Positions 58,322-64,000 of a stretch of DNA of 64,000 nt are shown one piece after another. A program made the position numbers and the translations under genes. The DNA comes from Kingdonia uniflora (taxonomy: Eukaryota > Streptophyta > Magnoliopsida > Ranunculales > Circaeasteraceae). The stretch is from positions 248,001-312,000 of the forward strand of contig JACGCM010002568.1 in assembly GCA_014058105.1 (NCBI GenBank). The letters are read 5' to 3'. The first letter of the stretch is position 1, and each line of letters opens with the position of its first letter. The notes below the pieces were generated by a model. It saw only the letters and a list, made by a program, of their open reading frames with translations, searched no databases and was not told where the DNA came from.

Positions 58322-58858
58322 AATTTCAAAATTTATTCGACAAACCAACTACAAAAGTTCGGCATATCAAACGTTCTTATACCCATACAACATATTCAAT
58401 AAATTTTATTCATTCACACAAGTCAAAACATATTCGAGAAAATTTTACTCATACACGTCGACAACAAATATATTAATTTCTTTCAGACAACATCTTACAC
58501 AATTTCAAAATTTATTCGACAAACCAACTACAAAAGTTTGGCATATCAAACGTTCTTATACCCATACAACATATTCAGTAAATTTCATTCATTCACACAA
58601 GTCAAAACATATTCGAGAAAATTTTACTCATACACGTCGACAACAAATATATTAATTTCTTTCAGACAACATCTTACACAATTTCAAAATTTATTCGACA
58701 AACCAACTACAAAAGTTTGGCATATCAAACGTTCTTATACCCATACAACATATTCAGTAAATTTCATTCATTCACACAAGTCAAAACATATTCGAGAAAA
58801 TTTTACTCATACACGTCGACAACAAATATATTAATTTCTTTCAGACAACATCTTACAC
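58322..58858 (+). repeat. Three 179-bp tandem repeats in the gypsy 3' region
   Basis: Units start at 58,322, 58,501 and 58,680 with AATTTCAAAATTTATTCGAC and are almost identical. The second and third units differ from each other least. Tandem subrepeats in this position are known from Tat/Ogre elements. Confidence 0.95.
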
Positions 58859-60346
58859 ATAAACTCATTTATTACATTCCAACATTCATTTCACTCCTCA
58901 AACTCTTCGACCAGCCAAATCATCTTATTTCTTCACAAAAGCCTTGGCTCGATTCCTTATCTCGCCGACGCGTTCAAGATGACTTAGGAATTGTAAGTTA
59001 CAATGGAATTCATACTCCTATTTTGCCTCATTCACTTCCACTCCACTCAACTCTTCATATTTGGGATCTACTGGCACCAATACTTACCCGTTTACGTAAT
59101 TCTTACCAAAATACATGTCCAACAACTCTCAATACTTTGCATAAACATGATTAGAACGTTCATACTCCCAAACTTGCGTTCTCATCCTCACCATCTCTAC
59201 TCCTACAAATAAACCCCAGAGTACACACGGTATTTATATATACAACAACCACGAATAGTCAACTCACTCATTTAATTCATATTGGAACTCTATACATCCG
59301 AGTCAAATCAATCATCTTAGGAAACTGTTTCTGGCCCTAAATAGTCAACAAACTTCAATTCGAGATCTAATAAACTCGATAACATAACCTTGAAATTTAT
59401 ATACATTTGGAAAAATCTAACTATCAACTAACTCGATTACTTATATTCAGCTAATACATTTCATTTCTTCGAGATCACCATCTACAAATACAATACAAGA
59501 TCGAAACAAAGTTTATTCATTAAACACTCTGTTATATTTTACATTCGACAGTTCACTCCTTCGATTATATTACATCAAGCTATATTTTACGTTCTATCAT
59601 TCGACATAAAGGACTCGAAGCTATCTATTTATTTTAACCAGAATCTGGCATATCCTCCGACGATAGGGGTAACGATATCCTAAGAAACTCAATGAATCTC
59701 AGGTCAGGGAACTTCTAAAACTAATTGCCTGTGTGTGCCATGCAGAAAGACAGCAGTAAAAAATTACAAGAAATTTTCTGTGTCGACCAGATACACAAGA
59801 CGCCCTACCTGCCTTCGCTTCGACAACGTCAATATGAGCAGTGGCCACTTCTCCAAACAATTAATAAGTAGCAACACCTTTTGCAATAATAAACGACACT
59901 GACTCCAATGGATACACTGCATTTTGACGCTCTCTACCTCCACCTCTCTCAATTCTCTCAACCATCATCACCACCGGTTTAAGATTAAACAAAAATAGAG
60001 ACATAACACCACGGTTTACCTCTATATAGTCGTCACAAATACCATTTGCAAGCTCCAACCACTCACTATGCCACGCCTGGAGTGACATCTTTACCATAAC
60101 GGCTTCCAAACCATTCACCCACCGAACAACAATTCTTTCTTTCTCAATCTATTTATAACCCAATATTCTAAAAGTTACAAATACCAATGTCCTGCATTAA
60201 ATGCTCTTCGGGAAATACATGACCAGATTAATTTGATTTTGGCCTCGAAAATGATTGAATGAAGACTTATGTGACATTCGACAACCTTTTCAGCTTCTAA
60301 TTTCTTCTCGACACAACCACACGTCTTATGTCGAGAATGAGGCAAT
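58859..60346. other. Gypsy 3' untranslated region
   Basis: Non-coding AT-rich sequence with many TCGA-containing words. A minus-strand open stretch at 59,861-60,118 (MNGLEAVMVKMSLQAWHSEW) has no motif I recognise. It could be another piece of antisense coding DNA. Confidence 0.4.
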
Positions 60347-60888
60347 TGTAGTAACATATTTCCTAGATTCGACAAAGAGAAGCCAACAGACCTTAGTCAA
60401 AGACATTTAATCACTCCAAAAGATGTTATGTCTGCGACCACAGTTCTCGACCAAGATTCGACAACGAGAGGCCAATAAACATTAGTCAGGATGTCATGTT
60501 TATGACCACAGTTCTTGATCTACCAAAAGTAGACATTGTGCTTGGTAAAAAAGAGTTGTTAGAGATCCATGAAGTTTGCCCACAACCCCTGAAATAAGAA
60601 ACTATTTTTTTTTTGTAAAACTGCTTGTATCTACTATAAATACAGGCATAAAATAAGTTATTCAGATCTACAACATTACTATTCATTTATCCTTATATTT
60701 ATACCACACAACAAATTGTAATAATTAGCAACTTATTAGATTTTTCATCAAAACCCTCCTCGAGGTTGTGGTTTTTTTCAGTCTTTACTGAGTTTCCACG
60801 TAAAACCTTGTTTCTTTAAGCTTATTATTGTATCATCTTTATTAAAAGTATTGGCAAAGATTATCCTCCCGAAAAACATGCCATTATA
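60347..60888 (+). repeat. Gypsy 3' LTR
   Basis: 542 bp. It ends CATTATA where the 5' LTR has CATTACA, i.e. a C-to-T change at the terminal CA. The TATAAATA box is retained near 60,636. Confidence 0.92.
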
Positions 60889-60893
60889 GCTGT

Positions 60894-61701
60894 ATTTCTC
60901 CTTATAGTGTTACTAGGGTTCTTGTAGTATTTGATTCATAACAACTCCAATTCTTACCAATGTATTATAAAGTAATAATTTTTAAGAGTTCCCAAAACCC
61001 TCAGTTCACACCTTCTAAATTTTTGATTCTTAGAAGTTCACAGAAGTCTTAGTTATCTTCTCTAGATGAATGCCCAAAAGCAAACAAAATTCCCAAAACC
61101 TTGCCACAGGAAAAAGAAATCATCTAAGGAGATTCTCATCTCTAGGTTCAATTTCAAAGAGTTCAAAGATGGACAAGGATGCGCATTTGAATCCCCTTCA
61201 TGTAAGTGATCCATGCATTTCAGGTTGTTTAATAGCTTATATCAGCCCCATATCCCACTCTTATATTTTTTTAACATCACATGACATTGTTGATCTAATA
61301 CTTCTAAAAAAATTGTCCACCTCATTACCCACTCATTTTACATTAACAAACTTGCTTTTATACCCAGCCTTTACTCTGCAAATGTATATGAAAACACTTT
61401 TTTTTTCTTTCCCAGAGTAATTGATTTTCCTTAAAAAGAAGTACAAGAAAATTAATATTGCTATAACAAACTATCAGTAGTGATCAATATATAAAATTAT
61501 CAATGCAAGAAACTTAGTTATCAATGATCAGTCTTACTACGAAAGATTTTAACTTTAAGAAATGCGACTAGGGCCGGTGCACCCCACCCATAAAAAGAGA
61601 GTCTCCCAACTCATCACAGCTGAACAAACATGGTCATTGAATAACACCACCATAACTCTCCATAAACTCTCTTGTTCGCATGATTAAATCAATATTTGTT
61701 A
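60894..61701. other. Non-genic DNA right of the gypsy element
   Basis: An open stretch at 61,070-61,420 (plus) has no recognisable domain and an AT-driven composition. No supported gene. Confidence 0.4.
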
Positions 61702-62085
61702 TTACTCCATCGTGTTCTTCAAGTATGGACTGAAACTCATACGAGAACCAACCACCATAGACACCGTAGTCATATGTCTATTTACATTCCTGGTTATATT
61801 CACATGATGAGATAAGTGTGACCCCATCAAGCCCGTACGGTACCGGCCAATAAGGTAGCGGTGGGGAGTTCCCACTTGACATTTTAAGTGAGGAAGTAAT
61901 CCTCCAGAGTAGCAAAAATTCCCAATAATCGTTAGCTTCATACCTTTAGGGAAGAAAGTTATCACATCTTCAAACTTAAAACATCCAAACTCGTCATTGT
62001 TGCCATCGATAAAAAATGAGAGAATGTAACTACCGTTTTTAGCCAAACATCGATCGCATAACCGGTAAGACAAATGAGAGGTCAT
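61702..62085 (-). pseudogene. Metacaspase-like fragment
   Basis: The translation contains FEDVITFFPKGMKLTIIGNF then CYSGGLLPH. This resembles the catalytic-cysteine region of plant metacaspases, where a Pro-x-Gly turn precedes a strand and then DSCHSGG. Here Asp-Ser is replaced by Asn-Phe and His by Tyr. The His-dyad region is not seen and the downstream part (LKCQVGTPHRYLIG...) does not clearly match. It may be a single exon of a diverged gene, or more likely a fragment. Metacaspases are cysteine proteases acting in stress and cell death. Confidence 0.4.
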
Positions 62086-62969
62086 CCCCCAGATTAGCCC
62101 CTGCGATCATTGATTTGGTTGAATGGATAACTGTTTGCTTGGTTACGGGGAAATGAAAAATTTATTTATGTTCGCATTGACAAACCCGCAAAAATCAAGA
62201 AGAATGTTATCCATTTGAAATTCGTCGAAGCATGCTTTGTGGAGGTGTTTCTCATAAAAGAACATCAGACTTCTTCAATTAAAATGTGTGATCATCACTA
62301 ACTCTTGCATAAAAAACTCAATCACACCTAGGATCACTACACCTATATCTCAGCCTATATTCCTTATTCTTGACTTGAAGGAATTGAAATTTGTTGATCA
62401 CTTTTTAATAAACTTTCTTGCCTCATAGACTGTTGGACACTAATCTATCTCAAGCTTCAATTAAGCATAATTGGTTTAATGATTCATGTATTGCAAAAAC
62501 ATTTTGTGCTTCATTTGCAAAATTCCTCAAATCTTGATCTACCCTCTATATTTCCACTTATAAAGGTCCATCATCAACATCCCGAGAAACGTGTGTACTA
62601 TAAGCTTTCTTAGCTTCCAAGTTATTATGATCAAGTTTTGCCAGCTAGTCCAACCTTCAACTTCTGCATCTACTCCATTGCTTAAATAATGTGTGAGTTT
62701 CACCCTTAGCTTCCAAGTCTAGAATTTGGGAACTTAGTTAATAATAGGGTGCTTAATACTTAGGCGTTGAATCTAATTTTAAAAAATGCCTAAATCATGG
62801 GTGTTTTAACCCTTTTCTTTTGATGATTTTCATGCAAGTTTTCTAATGGGTACTCTAAGAGATGCTTAAGTTTGTCGTTACCTCTATAAAACTGTCTGAT
62901 ATCCATCTTAAGATTAAATCTCAACTCTCATATTTTCCTCTAGTTTTTGAAAACATTTGCTAGTTGCAA
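62086..62969. other. AT-rich DNA without supported gene
   Basis: I see no coding sequence, RNA gene or repeat boundary here. Confidence 0.4.
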
Positions 62970-63108
62970 CTTAACATAACTAGGAAAATCTAACAATTTC
63001 GACTTAATTCAATAGAGCCGCCTCTTATTTTTTAAAAGAGAAACATCAACTTTGGACAAGAACAACCTAAGATTACACAAAAATAGTAGAGTGAATCAAT
63101 TTTCCAAC
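62970..63108 (+). repeat. Dispersed repeat, copy 2
   Basis: Diverged copy of 44,872-45,010, with TTCGACTTAATTCAATAGAG, CGCCTCTTATTTTTTAAAA and TTTTCCAACCTCATG. Confidence 0.65.
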
Positions 63109-64000
63109 CTCATGCAACACTCTTAGAGATATACCTTAGGATAAGGGCGAAGAAGGGGGGACGAGTGGGGATCATTTGACCCCACTATAACTTCATAGAA
63201 AACCTGGTATTTCATTTGATAAATTTTATAAAATTGTCACTTTAGTAGAAGTTGACCCTACTCGCATAATTTACTTTGTTAATTAAGTCCTTTTGTTGCA
63301 CTCATTGAACAATTTGCTTATTACCTTATGCATCATTTTAGGTATACTTTTGTGCTTTTTATCAAGTCATTGTGCCAAAATTTACTATTTATTCAAGGGT
63401 TCAATATTAACTCTCCAATTTTAGTCAGCGAATTTCATGGTTCTTGCAAATGTAGGCCAAGAGGTTTTTTTGTAAGTAAATGATCAATGATGAGCTTGTA
63501 ACTTTTAGATGTGAGTTTGGCTTAATCGATCACATGTATATTTTAATTTTGTTATTTTTAAAACATTCATAATTTTCCAACATCATTTTTCATAGATTAT
63601 AATGATTGTATCTAAAATTGCAGTCGCCAAAGGTGTTTTGTTTTTTGTTTTGTGAAAACCTAATACCATTAAGCAACACAAACTAAATTTACGAAGAGTT
63701 TGGTGAGCTCTGATAACCAAATAGGCATATCACTTTCAGACCACAAAAAAATTGCAGTTCTTGCCTAAAGTCGTCAAAGGTGTTTGAAAGCACGGATTTA
63801 ACACCTGCATTTTGTAAAAGTTACACACTTAGGTTTCTTGTATCTTTAAAAGTCGATATACATATTGTTAAGCCAAACTAAAAATTATTGGAATACCCTT
63901 AAAAGTATAATATAACTTCGATAAATTTATACCCGATAAATTAATAATCGTGCTTAATTAATATATTTTGCCGGTCCCGACTTGGGTCCAATTACTAAAT
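63109..64000. other. Right edge with possible DNA-transposon termini
   Basis: AGGGCGAAGAAGGGGGGACGA near 63,147 followed by TTTGACCCCACT resembles one end of the hAT MITE at 57,649-58,088. At about 63,910-63,950 the text ACTTCGATAAATTTATACC and CGATAAATTAATAATCG resembles the terminal region of plant pogo-like elements, with the other end outside the window. No gene seen. Confidence 0.35.

Larger units (their letters stand above)
45737..60888 (+). mobile_element. Ty3/gypsy LTR retrotransposon, Tat-like, with antisense gene
   Basis: LTRs 45,737-46,286 and 60,347-60,888 both begin TGTAGTA; the left ends CATTACA and the right CATTATA. Both are flanked by a perfect 5-bp target duplication GCTGT (45,732-45,736 and 60,889-60,893). 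A primer site (ATTGGCGTCGTCTATGGGAA) follows the left LTR. The order gag, protease, RT, RNase H, integrase (46,347-51,712) is that of Ty3/gypsy. A long region after pol carries an antisense gene (57,593 to 52,250) and tandem repeats, the layout known for Tat-lineage elements such as Grande. Many stops make it non-autonomous today. Two hAT-type elements (53,318-55,559 and 57,649-58,088) are nested inside. Confidence 0.94.

Noticed and set aside
58322..58858. Repeated plus-strand frames starting MAYQTFLYPYN
   Set aside because: They are copies of a 179-bp DNA repeat and end arbitrarily. No gene context.
61070..61420. 116-codon plus-strand gene
   Set aside because: No domain, no splice or start support, AT-driven composition.

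Overview
The window looks like nuclear DNA of a flowering plant, probably a eudicot. It is AT-rich, has spliced genes with GT/AG introns, and is dominated by plant transposon families (Ty1/copia, Ty3/gypsy, LINE, Helitron, hAT). Nothing looks bacterial apart from one short GC-rich palindrome near the left edge. I cannot name the species. The sequence is mostly a stack of nested and adjacent mobile elements around one small host gene.

Left third (1-18,047): a decayed Ty1/copia element on the minus strand, with LTRs at 1,042-1,293 and 17,781-18,042. Its gag-pol remains lie between 1,527 and 6,014. Its 5' leader is split by a roughly 9.9 kb Helitron that ends at a clear hairpin plus CTAG at 16,843 and carries a broken Rep/helicase gene. 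Next (18,186-25,896) is a minus-strand non-autonomous LTR element with three LTRs, two internal domains and no polyprotein. One internal domain contains seven 144-bp tandem units.

Middle (26,664-43,520): the one plausible host gene, on the minus strand, has two exons of 80 codons each (43,281-43,520 and 26,664-26,906). They join in phase across an intron of about 16.4 kb. The intron holds a 5'-truncated LINE, a 4.7 kb hAT element with 8-bp target duplications and a nearly intact transposase gene, and a locally duplicated block next to exon 1.

Right third (45,732-60,893): a 15.2 kb Ty3/gypsy element of Tat-like organisation with a perfect 5-bp target duplication (GCTGT). It has a broken sense gag-pol and a long antisense gene between pol and the 3' LTR, plus 179-bp tandem repeats near its 3' end. 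Two hAT-type non-autonomous elements are nested in the antisense gene or just upstream of it. To the right are a metacaspase-like fragment (61,702-62,085), dispersed repeats and a possible pogo-like terminus at the edge.

Nesting gives partial relative ages: copia before Helitron; gypsy before its two hAT insertions; LINE and hAT after the host intron existed. No intact autonomous element is present. The hAT at 34,279-38,976 comes closest, with one late in-frame TGA.
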